From Adenophora triphylla var. japonica (taxonomy: Eukaryota > Streptophyta > Magnoliopsida > Asterales > Campanulaceae), in the NCBI GenBank assembly GCA_022495995.1, contig JAFEMH010000748.1, positions 388,501-452,500 on the forward strand: a stretch of 64,000 bases of DNA, read 5' to 3'. A program made the translations under genes and the position numbers. Shown piece after piece: positions 11,076 through 22,620 of the stretch (its first letter is position 1; each line of letters starts with the position of its first letter). Under the pieces are notes generated by a model. The model saw only the letters and a list, made by a program, of their open reading frames with translations, did no database searches and had not been told where the DNA came from.

Positions 11076-11229
11076 ATTTGAAATGATTTCCCTTTGATGG
11101 TTTGGGATAGGTGGTCTATTGGTGGACTTCATTTGAAGGGATCGGTCTTATGTTTCTTTAGAAATGGATGATAATGGGAAAAGAAACGGGATTCCGTTAA
11201 CTTCGCTGGGGATTTTGTTAGCCTTTGTT

Positions 11230-11395
11230 GGAGTTTAGTTCAGGAGTATGAACCTAAATGGGGACTTAGTTCGGGGGTATGATTCTAAGTCGAGGTTTAG
11301 TTCAGGAGTATGAACCTAAATGGAGACTTAGTTCAGGAGTATGATTCTAAGTCGAGGTTTTGTTCAGGAGTATGAACCTAAATCGAGGTTTAGTG
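11230..11395. repeat. Tandem array with alternating units of about 31 bp
   Basis: GTTTAGTTCAGGAGTATGAA with CCTAAATGG alternates with ACTTAGTTC..GTATGATTCTAAGTCGAG, giving a higher-order period near 62 bp. Confidence 0.8.
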
Positions 11396-11802
11396 CCTGA
11401 GGGAGACAATTTGAAGGTGTTCTCGCTGGGGAAGATTCGGGCTTACGAGAACTATCGGGGAAAAAGGGTGACCGTATTGGTCAAGTGACTGGACTTATGG
11501 TAGGCTACATAGTTCGTCAAAGAGGTGGTGATAACGAGAGGCTATGAGCTTTGTACCCAAGGTTGACTGCTCTTAGGGGAGTCACCCGAGGATTGACTAT
11601 TTTAGGGAAGTCGCCCGAGGATTGAGTAAAGCTTACGTTGCTGTTTGCGGAGATAGGGATAGCTAAAGCTATGGGTAATCATGCAACATTTGTGAGTGCA
11701 TGCTTATTTTTGAGATATGTTGAAGGACTAACGTACCTTTGCTGTGGTTACCTGCAGGAGAGCAAGTTGCGGGGGGTTGTGTGGTAGTTGATAGTGTTGA
11801 GA

Positions 11803-12030
11803 GTCTTGATGCATCTTTGAGAACTTGGCGTCTCTGTCCGGACTGTATTTGAGAACTTGGCGTCCCTGACCTACTTGCCTTTGAGAACTTAGCGTCTGCC
11901 GAGCGTATTTGAGAACTTGGCGTCCCTGACCTACTTGCCTTTGAGAACTTAGCGTCTCTGACCGAACTGTATTTGAGAACTTGGCGTCCCTGACCGATTT
12001 GTATTTGAGAACTTGGCGTCCCTGACCGAT
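11803..12030. repeat. Tandem array of a 33- to 35-bp unit, seven copies
   Basis: TTTGAGAACTTGGCGTCCCT followed by GACC plus a variable 8-bp tail (GATTTGTA, GAACTGTA or TACTTGCC). Confidence 0.9.
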
Positions 12031-13189
12031 TTGTAGACTCTGGAGGTGGTCTGCACATGTTTTGCCTGGAATCATCTCTTGCCGAAAAGGGGGATTTGAT
12101 TTCTTGCAATTTTGTTGAAACCATTGATTTTGGGCTTTGGTAAACATCTTCCTTGTTGAGGGTAAGTCACCGATAGCGAGAAGGAAAATGGTCTTTCACG
12201 TTTGAATTCCTGCATTGGTTAGTAGAGAGGAAGATGCGTATATGACATTCATGATGACAGATGCATGCATAGAATCAGAATGATTATGATAGTATCACTG
12301 CATATGTTCGCGAGATGATGCATTTACTTGCTTTCGAAGATGCACCTAGCCTAAGCTTTTGATAGGGAAATTATAATTTATGATCTTCAATCACTTAGGA
12401 TTTTCCCTATTGATTCAAGTTTTGTGCATGCTACATGAGCCCTTGGGAGATTTTTGTGGGGATGCATGGTGATGAAAGGGGATGCATTGGGATGTATGTG
12501 TCTGGAGACTGTTTGGGACAGATTTTGAGCAAGTGGGGGAGGTGAGAGCCCTCGATCGCGATTTAAACAGTGGTTGTTGATGAGGTTTTTTTTTACAGTA
12601 TCACATGGACCTCAATCTTGATGGGATTGGATTCGGATCCCGAGTCTTGGTTGAAAATTTCCCTCTCACTCTTGGTCATTTGAAGGCGTCTTTGACGGGC
12701 TCTAGGGCACGTTGATATGAGTGAAGCTTCTTTCATTTGGGTGAGTGTGACTTCGGCCGAAACCTTGTTCGGAGAATGATTTGATGAAATTGCTAATGCG
12801 GGGAGAAACCCGGATCTTAAATTCCGATGCTATGGGAAGGCTGCTATGTACCAAGTTACGTGAAAATCTAGTTGTTGATGTGACTAGACCTTTCTTGTGA
12901 CTTAATAAAATTCGGAGTCCAAAGGACCGGCTTAAAGCGACAAAGCCCCGAATCTGAGTAGGCAAAGTCCATATTTTGAAGAAGTGACTTGGCGAATCTA
13001 TCTCGTAGTGAAGAACCCAATGTGGACCCAAAGATGACTATAGAAGCCCCAGCTTGAAGAGGCGTACGGGAGAACACAGGAGAACCGCTTAGCAAGCCCA
13101 GCGTGAAGAAATTCGGTAGCGGTCTTATTGCGACAAGTCATTATGTGGTCGAGGAGGCGCCCATCTTTTCAGATCTTAGTCAATCAGTC
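12031..13189. other. Element A 3' untranslated DNA, no gene seen
   Basis: No coding similarity, stable long frame or new repeat was recognised. The nearby reading frames contain no known domain. Confidence 0.5.
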
Positions 13190-15192
13190 AATGGACAAGA
13201 ACCAGAAATGTTTACGTGCAGGGGCACATCTTTCGAGAAGTGGGAATGAATCCCGATTTTGTGTATACACACTCGCTTTAGGTTTGACTCTTTTGAGAGA
13301 GTATAAGCATCCTAAGGTGTGAAAAAGTGTATGGAAGCCCCTGCTGACAGAAAGACAGTGTTTGGCTCTATTTCCCTATGATGGAGAGAGAGAAGACTTG
13401 TCGAGACACTTGAAAACTTGTCTTATTCATGATGATCACAAGGCTGCTTAAAACCCTTTGTTAATGTTCGGGTTATTCAATTCCTAATTCTGATATGAAC
13501 AAATATTTTGATTAATCACAAGGAGAAAGCCAACTGATATCGAGAATCAAGCTCGGAAAGTGTATAGCGATGATCCTTGATGAGACCGGATTTTTTTTTT
13601 TGAGATTTGTTTGTGATTTCGACCGGACCATTTCTGGTTGCCTACGTTCCCTTCATTATGAAGAGATCAGGTCGCCGTAGTTCGGGCTTATCCCAAATGA
13701 AAAGAGAATGAATGTGAAAATTCAAGACTTAGAGGTCCTTTTGGGAATTTGAGGATTGGAGATTCGAATAACATATCCCCTTAGAGTGTCCATGAAAGAC
13801 ACGGATGCGAAGCCCCAGTGGGACATCCACGGCAAGTGTTTGTGGAGTAGAAATGAATTATGCTCACATGAATCAAATTTGAATTTGCACAATCTTTGAT
13901 TGGTAATTTTGAACCAAAATGGATTAGATTCCAATTTAAGCAAGCAATGAAATATTAATTTGATTACGATGAAATTGCTATCCGATAGGAATTGCAGCTG
14001 GGTTTTCGGGCTTCGATCGGCCATCGGGTGATTTGGAAAATCATGACCTCTTAAGATGAGAGGTCGGCTGGGCCTTTTGCTGACTGAACCTCTAATGATG
14101 AGAGGTTGGCTTGCAGGGATGTGTTTGGGAAATCTATGGCGGGGAAGATTGATTACCTCTAAGAATGAGAGGTCAAATTTTGACTTTGACCAAAGGCGAG
14201 GGTAATGGGAGTATCCTCTAAAATCGAGAGGATGGCTTGGGATTGATTTAAGGTAATGGTGAGAGGAAGTCCAAGCTATCGACAACTTTTGCGAACTTGC
14301 GAGGATTCGGGCTCTTTTTTTTTATCATTGGAGAGCTTCTTGAGAAGTCGGGGACTTTTGCTGAATTGTGAGGATCGACGGTCCTCTTTTTTTTTTTGAA
14401 GTTCTTGCTTGAATTTTTCTATTTTTTTTTTTGAAGAGCCTCCTGAGACGTTGAGGATTTTTGCTGAATTGCGAGGATTTTAAAATCCTTCCTTTGATAA
14501 TTCGGAAGGCCCTTTTGAGGATTATCTTTCCTTCCTTCACAACTTGAACATTTTATGCATCGCTGACTCTCGAAGCTAACTTCTTTGGCGTTGCTTGGAC
14601 TTCTCTCAATAAGGAGCAAAGGTGATGGCTAAACAGGGTTTCAAAACATGCCGATCTTGAAATGAAAGGATATTGTTTGGTGAGGGTAAGGTAATGGCTT
14701 TCCTATGGGTGAAAGGCTTCGACCGCAATCCTTACCGGATGACCTAAACGAAATTAAGTCTTCATTGCTTGCTTAAGCTTTAAATGAGAAAAGATCCATG
14801 CAAATTCATCGAGCAACGAGAGGATGATGATGAAAGGGATGTGAGCATATGAGATGCAAGATGGGGAGTTGGTAAGCCCCAATTTGGGAAGGATATCAAT
14901 TGATTTTCTCACTCCGATTAATTTAAATATTAATCATTTCAAAGAATTAGTGGTTGAGCAAAGACAAGTGATCATCTAGGATAAAACCATTTCAATTAAG
15001 TGTAACGTGGGTGTGCAAGTGATGTCTCGAGTCTAGCAAGAAAAGAAAAAAGACTTATATTAAAAGTTAGACATTTAACTACTATGCCCAAAATGGACAA
15101 CAATGACAAATGTCCAGAAGGACTTAGGTGAAAGAAAAGTACTAGAACCTACGAAGGTTGACTTAAAAGACTATTTTAAAGATAGGTAGCCC
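13190..15192 (-). repeat. 3' untranslated block shared between elements A and C
   Basis: This stretch is alignable by eye with about 52850-54800 in element C. Shared landmarks are GGGGC(A/G)(C/T)ATCTTTCGA, GAGAGAGTATAAGCATC, the hairpin block, AGCCCCAGTGGGAC and GTGTAACG. Both copies are non-coding. It shows that A and C derive from one family despite different LTR lengths and tandem arrays. Confidence 0.8.
13638..13684 (-). other. CGTAG hairpin motif, copy 3 (element A)
   Basis: GCCTACGTTCC, then CTTCATTATGAAG (inner stem CTTCAT/ATGAAG), AGATCAGG, and CGTAGTTCG. Confidence 0.7.
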
Positions 15193-17461
15193 CTAGTCTA
15201 GCCGCTCTTTGTTGTTGGACCATGCATCTACTCTTCGACGCCGGAGATGGGGGCTATTGCAGATCTTTCCATCAGATTTCTTTGGCAATCTCTGCTTAAT
15301 CCAACCATTTTCATCATCTGCGATGGTCGGTCCACCGACCTTACAAAGGGGTGAGTCAAATTCCATTATGCCCACAAGTCTTGAATCACCAAACTCGACC
15401 ATGTTGACATTCGAGTTGTTGTTTCTAGGGAATGGGTTACTGATAGTATTGGGCCCTTCAGGGCACCTCTAACCTCCCTTGTTCAATCAAACTTTGGATT
15501 GCCTTTTCGGGGGACGCAATCATCCGTCAGGTGCCCATGAGTGCTGATGAAAGGCACAATGCTTGGAGGTATCCAAAGGAGCATTGGGGTTTCTAGGCCG
15601 ATAATTTTCCAAAGGCCGGAGCAAACCTTCTCTCACCAAACCTCTCAAGATATCACTCAAAGGCATCCCAAAGTTTCTCAAGTCTTGGAGCCGGGATGTG
15701 GATGCATCGTTTCTTGGGAACAAAGGAAGTGGCATTGTTACCCGTCCCGCATAGCTAATCACTTCTTTACCTTTTGGTTGGGCAGAGCCGTGTTGGAGGT
15801 GGAAGAAACCCTAAGATCTGTAAGGTGTGCAAAGAGTGAGGCCGCGATTGTAAGCCTTTTCGAACTTAGCCCCGAAATTAACCATTGCACGCAAGTCGCC
15901 GTAGGGAAGTGACCGAGGGAAGCTCTCAAATGCGGCTTCAAGCATGACTGAAAGATGTCTAACCGCTCCTCGTCGAGGGAGGAATGGCCATTTCACTCAA
16001 GCTTCGTGTTCCACCTTTTATAGAAATCCCCAATATTCTCATCGTGGCGCCGCACCGTTATCCGCAGTCAACTCTGTTTGTTTCCCATTCCAAGTTGGCT
16101 TTATACTTATCCGTGAAAGTACCGGTAACTGCTCCCAAGTAGCCCTAGCTTCAGCCGCAATCGGAAAAACCATTTCAAAGCCCCCGACTTCAAAGAGAGA
16201 TCAAGTAGTCACCAACCGCTAGTTTGTGCATCCCTTAGCTTTCATTGCCAAAGTGTAGGTGTCCAAGTGAGTTTTAGGGCACGCACTTCCATCAAACAAG
16301 TTCGAGATTGGGCATCACGAACTTGTGAGGCAGAGTACAATTGAGTCGGGATCTGTAGGCCGAAGAGCAGTGTTCCTTTGACGGTCAATTCAGCGTCTGC
16401 GCTTTCATTTCCTTGTGTTGCTCCATAAACCAAGCCAATTGGGGATCCAAAGGTGGAGCGGGAATGCCTGAGCCGATATTTGAGCCAGAAGAGGACTAGT
16501 CTGTTGGTGGTGCATTGGTGGAAGGAATACCATATCCCGAAGCATAGGTGAAAACTCCGTCCTTGGCCCAAATTACCCCTGGGAGTGTAGGTAGGAGCTT
16601 GGGCAAAGGGATAGAACCCAAAGCTGACTTTTCTTTGTTGGCTTCCAATTAGCGAGAGAAGATGGAGGCAGATCTCGAGGTAGCCAGATGGCTTGGATTT
16701 CCTGAGTGAGGCCCATAAGTAGGCTTAAGTGCGAGCTTCATCCCCTGGTTGTTGAATTGCATGGTTTGGTTGTGGCGAGGATGCATAACCGAGAGGATAC
16801 TGTGGTCCCGGTGATTCGATGAAACCGGGATGGGGGCTTAGTAACCCATTGAACCCCGAGTGAGAAATGGGTTTGCGGAAGCCGTGTGAGGAGCAAATGA
16901 GCTAGCATCATTCCGAGGAGGGGCTCCCGATCGCTGCCCCGAACCAAACCGCGGTGGCATTCCAAACCGTTGCCGCGAAAGTCCGGATTGATTGGTCCCA
17001 AACCGAGGCGGGATCCCAATTTCCGTGGCATTCCGGGTATCCCCAACCATGGGAAGGCATTTCGCATCGACTTTGTCCCCACCGAGGCATTGCGAATCGG
17101 CTCGTCCCGTCAGCCGCGTGGATCCAGTGGTCTGCAGTTGGGAGCCGGGCCGACCTGTAGATCGAGGAGCATGGGCTCGGTGGTAGTACCGTGGGAGGCC
17201 GGTGGTGGCATCCTGGAGTAGTCGGGTTGACCAAGAGCGGGATTGAGGTCTTCCTCTTCTTCCACAAAGTGAAGGTGCCATCTGGGTTGAGACCGCGGCC
17301 AATCCACGGCTTTTGATAGCCTCCATAAGGATGTTGTTTCAACAGAGCTTCCCCGTCGCACTCTCATCCGTTCGGCTAACCGATTCCATTGCGGTTCTGC
17401 TTGAGGAGTCCCGTGGAGGCGGAGTGACGTTGTCCCCATCATTACCTACTGATGCGGACAT
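15193..17461 (-). pseudogene. Element A gag remnant
   Basis: The likely start is the ATG at 17461 (MSASVGNDGD). Downstream the minus strand reads, with frameshifts, FVMPNLEL then FDGSACPKTHLDTY near 16250-16310, the block at the start of Tat/Ogre gag capsids (DGxxCPKxHL). Near 15550-15760 it reads RPLENYRPRNPNAPLDTSKH then CAFHQHSWAPDG, a decayed zinc-knuckle-like CxFH segment. No frame longer than about 160 codons survives. Gag would package the element RNA. No pol follows, so this was at most a gag-only element. Confidence 0.75.
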
Positions 17462-18917
17462 CCAAACCCGGAGTCGAATAAACGGTGAAGCCGACGATGC
17501 GCTTGACTCTTCCCAACTGATCAAACGGTGACCCGGTGTCCGGAACCAACCTTTGTGAGGAGCTGCGGGGGAAAAGGCACGAGGGTTCAGATGTCTGGGA
17601 ATGAAGGAGGGTAGGTGTTTGGGCTCAAGGCTCATGCAACATGCAATTATTTGTTCTTGTTTACTTAAAACATGCTTTATTAAGCCTAATCGGTTGGAAA
17701 AGATTGCTCTTTTTTTTCGCAAACTACTCAGATCCTGGATCGGTGGGCCCCGTCACTACGTCTATAAGCCCCTCGTATTCCACCCGTATTTCGACCTCCC
17801 AGGGTGGACGGCCCGGCGAGGGTCCTATAGGGCAAGCGGGTCCCACCGACCGAAAAATGAAAACGATCCTAAAAGTCCGGCGGGTAATCGAGTCTTAACG
17901 AGCATTCGATGTAAATTACGGACAAAGCCGACGTCAAAGTCAAGATCATGTCCGAGGAGCTCGACAAAAAGTCGGCATGATTTGACCGATAAATGTCCAC
18001 GATTGATCTTGACTTGTCGTCAATTAGGCCGTAATTAGGCATGGAATAATCATTAATCCTTGATGACTCAAAGTGTCATGCCGGGAGTCGTTGTATAATT
18101 TGTGCCGCCGGCCGAAGTCAAGGCGCCTGGTCAATATCTTGGTCAAAGTCCGCGGCGGAAAACCGGCATGACTTCGCCCGATTAGGGTCCCCGAAAGATA
18201 TTGAGTCGGTATGCCGACAAAGGCTTGAAAGGAAAGGTCTATACACGTACAGGCATGACACGCACTCAAACTAAAAACCAACCGGGTCTCGGACAAAGTG
18301 TGTCACTGACAAGTGCATGGTCGACACGAGGCTCCATGGGATGTTTGGGTAGTCCCGTGCTTGCACCGAGAGGCGTAATAAGACCAAACGGGCCGCGACA
18401 AGGATTTCCCGGTTAGGGACGTAGTGTGCGTGTAAGGTCACGTGCGCGTAGTGTGCAAGCCTATCTTCTTTTCTCGAGTAAAATAGAAATTTTTCATGTG
18501 TCTTAAAAAGAATGATACATGATTCTTTTTTTGAAAAATTTCTATTTTTTTTTTTTGAAATTCTTTTTTTTTTTGAAATTTTTTTTTTTTGAAAGTAAAT
18601 GCACACATAAGCACATAAGCACAAAAATTCCAACAGTTAGGGACATGATTCCGACAGTCAAAATTTTGACTTTTTCCGAGGCGGCCAAAACAACACGAAA
18701 AATGTGCAAACCCGATACACACACACAAAAACAAACGGTTTCAAATGCCAGGACGGAAGCTTGACCCTTAAAAGCTTTTTTTTTTTTAAACAATGATACC
18801 GGTACGTGGGATTGTTAAACCACAATTTATCCCCGACTCGTGTTAGGAGGCGATAACGGGAAGTTTAATGGTTTCCACCAATATACCAAATATCATTTTT
18901 TAAAAAAAGCTGATTTA
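17462..18917 (-). other. Element A 5' leader
   Basis: About 1.45 kb between PBS and gag. It has repeated GGCATGAC/GTCGGCATGA motifs (18000-18260), T-tracts at 18540-18595 and 18770-18790, and no credible gene. Element C has GGCATGAC and GACATGATC variants in its own leader near 55550. Confidence 0.6.
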
Positions 18918-18935
18918 TCCCCAGCGGAGTCGCCA
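18918..18935 (-). other. Primer-binding site of element A (tRNA-Arg type)
   Basis: The minus strand reads TGGCGACTCCGCTGGGGA one base inside the LTR end. Ogre-type elements are known for a tRNA-Arg primer with this kind of site. Confidence 0.8.
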
Positions 18936-18936
18936 C

Positions 18937-20821
18937 TGTGATGTACCCGGTTTTTTTTTGAAAATCAAACGGAGTCGCCACGCCATTTTTGTTTTAAGGG
19001 CCAAAACGTTGAAAAATGCCCGAGATTAGAAATTTGGGTTCGGAGGTCACGTTACACGCCGGGAAGGACGTTAGTGTGCACCCGGAATGCCTCGTAAAAC
19101 GAGTCTTCCAAGCTAAAAACCATTTGTTTGTGTGTGTGTGTGTGTGTGTGTGTTACTTTGGCCAAAATAAGTTGAAACTGAGGAAATTAAAAATTGGGAA
19201 CCCTTTATTAGACTTAAGACAGATCCCATGATTTTTGGTGTGATTTTTGGGTTGAGTTTTGGTACTCAAAAGATTTTTGGAAGTTGAACACCATTTCTGC
19301 CAGAATGAAGAAGGCAGTGGACACTTGATTTTGAAATGGACTTTAAGGCTTCAAAACTTCATAATCTGAGAAAACTCAGAGAATTAAAGTTGTTCCAAAC
19401 ACTTTATATAAGGTTTCTGTAAAAGAACTTTTCATTTTGGAGATGATTTGAGGACCCAAAACCTTCTGGAAATCTCAGATGTGAAATCTGGACTTCCAGA
19501 GACTGATGAACTGACCTTTAAAAGAAAATTTGAAAAATGGAGTTTTACTCACGAAAAAAATAAAGTAAAAATATTTCTGGAAATATCTGGATGTTGGCTA
19601 CAAAAAGTATTTTGTAGTCAACACCAAATTCCAAGTTTATCTGTGTCCAAAAAATTAGACCATGGACAGAGGTCTTAGAGAAATGCTACTGGACAGCAAC
19701 ATTCTCAAGAAGGAAATGTGATTTAAAAAGGGGTTTTGCATCCATGCTTGTCCCCATTTCCCTAGGTTTTGATTAGTAGTCACTAGACATTTTAGTGGTG
19801 ATCTACTATATCAAACCATCCTTGGGGTACATTAGGACTTAAGCATTTCATTTGCTTGGGAAGGGGAATTTTGTAGAGATGAAATTAAAGAGAAAAATCA
19901 ACTAGAGATTTAAAATGTGGACCATTTGAGATGGTCATTCATGAAGATGAACTTCAAGATGACCATCTTAGGTCAAGATTTAAGTTAAACTAGACATAAA
20001 GTAAATCAAAGTAAGAAGAACAAGATGAACAAGAAGTTAAAAGGGAGTTTTAGGGTTTAGAGAAGGAGGGCTTTACCAATGGTGACACCCTATCTTCCTA
20101 GGCTTGGAATTTGACTTGAGGAGTATCAAGATTTGGTGTTTGACTTGAGGAGTATCAAGATTTGGTGTTTGGATTTGTGTTTGGGTGGATTCAAAGCTTG
20201 AATGTGTTTAGGGTTTGATGATAGAGTTGGTCAAAGAGAAAACAAGTAGATAACAATGAAGTCCTCTATGTTTTCTCTCTAATCCTCCTCCTAAAGGGTG
20301 ATTTGAGCTTGGATTGGTGTATATATGAGAGTATGTATGAGAGTGATTTGAAGTGTTTGTGAGTGAGTGAGATTTGGGAAAGATTGAAGAGAAAATGGTG
20401 GCAATTCAAGTGAATTCCAATGTTTTCTCCCTATTTTTCGCCAAGATGCAGTTGCTGTGAGTGAATTGTGTTGTGTAAACTGAGAGAGGAGGGTTCAATT
20501 TATAGCCCTCTGAAATTGACAAACATGTCCGCACGGAGGGTTCTGTAAACGTGCACTGTTCATTAAATGCTGCTCCAGGCTTTGGACAGGAAGAATAAAA
20601 TTCAAAAATTCCAGCAGTTTATGTTTTTCAACATGCCCAATTCGGATTTTTCCAATTTCTTTTGCTTTTTGAGATTCTTTTCTTGGTTTATCTTTAAATG
20701 GCAAACCCTAATCTACCCTTGGTTGGTTAGAAATGTTAGAAACGTTAGAAATGTTAGGAATGTTAAAACTTTCGTTAATTTTCTAACGAAAATGCTAATA
20801 ACTCAAATTGGAGCACTTACA
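18937..20821 (-). repeat. Element A 5' LTR
   Basis: It begins TGTGATGTACCCGG and ends GGAGCACTTACA. It is the 5' copy because the PBS abuts its left side on the minus strand. Confidence 0.9.
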
Positions 20822-20845
20822 GGTACTCAAATTGGAGCACTTACA
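20822..20845. repeat. 24-bp duplication at the A/B junction
   Basis: GGTA plus the last 20 bases of the A LTR (CTCAAATTGGAGCACTTACA) are repeated directly after the LTR end. Element B then begins with GGTAGTGAAATG. Confidence 0.85.
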
Positions 20846-21194
20846 GGTAGTGAAATGAGACATCTTGGAATTGTTGCGCCAACTCTTGGAGATGGGCACT
20901 GTATCTTTGAAGGGTTGGATCTTGGACCCTCCACTTCTTCAATGCCTGATTGATGATCAATTGGGAATCCCCGAATACCTCGAGTTCAGTCACGTTGCGT
21001 TCTAGGGCTGCCTCAAGTCCCGCTATGCAAGCTTCGTATTCTGCGGTATTGTTGGTGGCGTCAAAGTCAAGACGTATTGCTAGTGGAGTGTAGATGTCGT
21101 TAGGGTCTACTAATAACATTCCAATGCCGAACCCTCTCATGTTGGCTGCGCCATCGAAAAATAATTGCCACTTATTTTCTTCTTCTATACTCAT
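20846..21194 (-). pseudogene. Element B second (archaeal-type) RNase H, truncated
   Basis: A 117-codon frame with LFFDGAANMRGFG (first acidic residue), NNTAEYEACIAGLEAAL (glutamate) and VFGDSQLIINQ (aspartate), ending at VSFHYL where the A insertion replaces the rest. This domain between RT and integrase defines Tat-lineage elements. The final codons are read through the junction duplication into a stop. Confidence 0.9.
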
Positions 21195-21201
21195 GATGTC
21201 C

Positions 21202-22527
21202 TCATCGTGAATCGCGGGTCTTCCCCTTCACTTCGTCGCAAGGAAATTCGGCCAACCGATCTGCGAATACACTCCCCGACGGATTTCGAGTGACGTAAGT
21301 GATATCATATCCCGCGAGCATGAAGTACCATTTGGCCAGCCTCTCGAAGACAAATTTGATTTGTCTAGGATATATTTCAAGGATCCATTTTTGCCATGAG
21401 ACGGACCGGGAAGGCTTCCATATAGTGTTTCGGCCTTTGTGATACCCAAACAAGAGCAAAGACAAGATTTGTCGAGAGGAGAGTAGTTGATTTCGCCGCC
21501 TTGGAATCTGCGATCGACGAAATAGATGGCATTCTCTCGTGTGGGAGGCCGGGCTGTTCTTGAGCGAGCATAGCCCCTAATGCGTTGTCTCGTAACCGTG
21601 AGGTATAGCTTCAAGGGCTTCTCCTTGTGCGGTGGAACCAGGATAGGCGGGGAAGTCAAATAGTGCTTAACTTCCTCGAATGCTTCTTGACATTCTTCGG
21701 TCCACTCTTGAGGTGCGTTTTCTTAAGTAGCTTGAAGATAGGATCGCACATTGTAGTCGATTGATTGATGAATCGATCGATATATTGAAGTCTGCCCACG
21801 AATCCCTTTACTTCTTTCTCGTGTTCGGGTGGAGGCATGTCTCGTGATAGCTTTTATCTTGGCGGGATCTCGCTTCTATGCCACGCTCTGTGACCATGTA
21901 CCCCAAGACTTTCCCTTTGACCACTCCGAATGAGCATTTGGCGGGGTTGAGCCTCATCTTGTGTTGTCTCGCCGATTGAAGAATTTTCTCGAGATCTCTC
22001 AAGTGTTGACCATCTATCCCTTTTGAGTGAATAATCATGTCGTCCACATATACCTCTATTTCCTTGTGGATCATGTCATAGAATAGTGTCGTGATCGCTC
22101 TCGATAAGTAGCCCTGGCGTTCTTGAGACCAAATGGCATGACCGTGTAAATGCAACGTTCCCCAAGGTGTGGTGAATGCTTTGTTTGTGCCGATCTTCCT
22201 CTCGCCATGAGGATTTGGTTATACCACGCGAAACCTTCGACGAATGAGCGGACTTCGTATGAAGCGTGGCATCGACCCAACATGTCTATGTTCGGTAGCG
22301 GGAAGTCATCTTTAGGGGATGCCTTGTTCAAGTCTCCGAAATCAACAGACTCGTATTTTCCCGTTTGACTTGGCTACTTGCACTGTGTTTGCTAACCATT
22401 CTGGATACTCAATCACTTTGATGAACCCTACATTCAATAGCTTCATGATTTCCTCTTTCACTTGCATTGACCATTCCGGCTTGATTCTGCGTAGTTTTAC
22501 GCTGACCGGCTTGGCGTTGGGTAGCAA
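21202..22527 (-). pseudogene. Element B reverse transcriptase and RNase H, frameshifted
   Basis: Overlapping broken frames cover the whole RT in order. The N-terminal part includes EEIMKLLNVGFIKVIEYPEW and SPKDDFPLPNID. Then come YTVMPFGLKNARATYR and the active-site palm EVYVDDMIIHSK at about 22040. GFVGRLQYIDRFI follows, then RNase H connection pieces with PILVPPHKEKPLKLYL. The catalytic YVDD is intact, but at least four frame changes interrupt the chain, so this copy makes no full enzyme. Confidence 0.9.
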
Positions 22528-22620
22528 GTGGTATTTTGTGCTCTACAACCGATCGGATTCAACCTGCATATCTTTGTAGGACCAAGCGAAGACGTCTACA
22601 TATTCTCTAAGGAGGCCGCG

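Larger units (their letters stand above)
7986..20821 (-). mobile_element. Element A: non-autonomous Tat-type LTR retrotransposon
   Basis: Two related 1.9-kb LTRs (7986-9861 and 18937-20821) flank 9.1 kb. A PBS of TGGCGACTCCGCTGGGGA type abuts the right LTR on the minus strand, so the element reads right to left. The interior holds a decayed gag (15193-17461) and no protease, RT or integrase. About 5.3 kb between gag and the 3' LTR is filled with tandem arrays and hairpin motifs. The PBS and gag resemble Tat/Ogre elements, so it was probably mobilised in trans. Confidence 0.85.
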
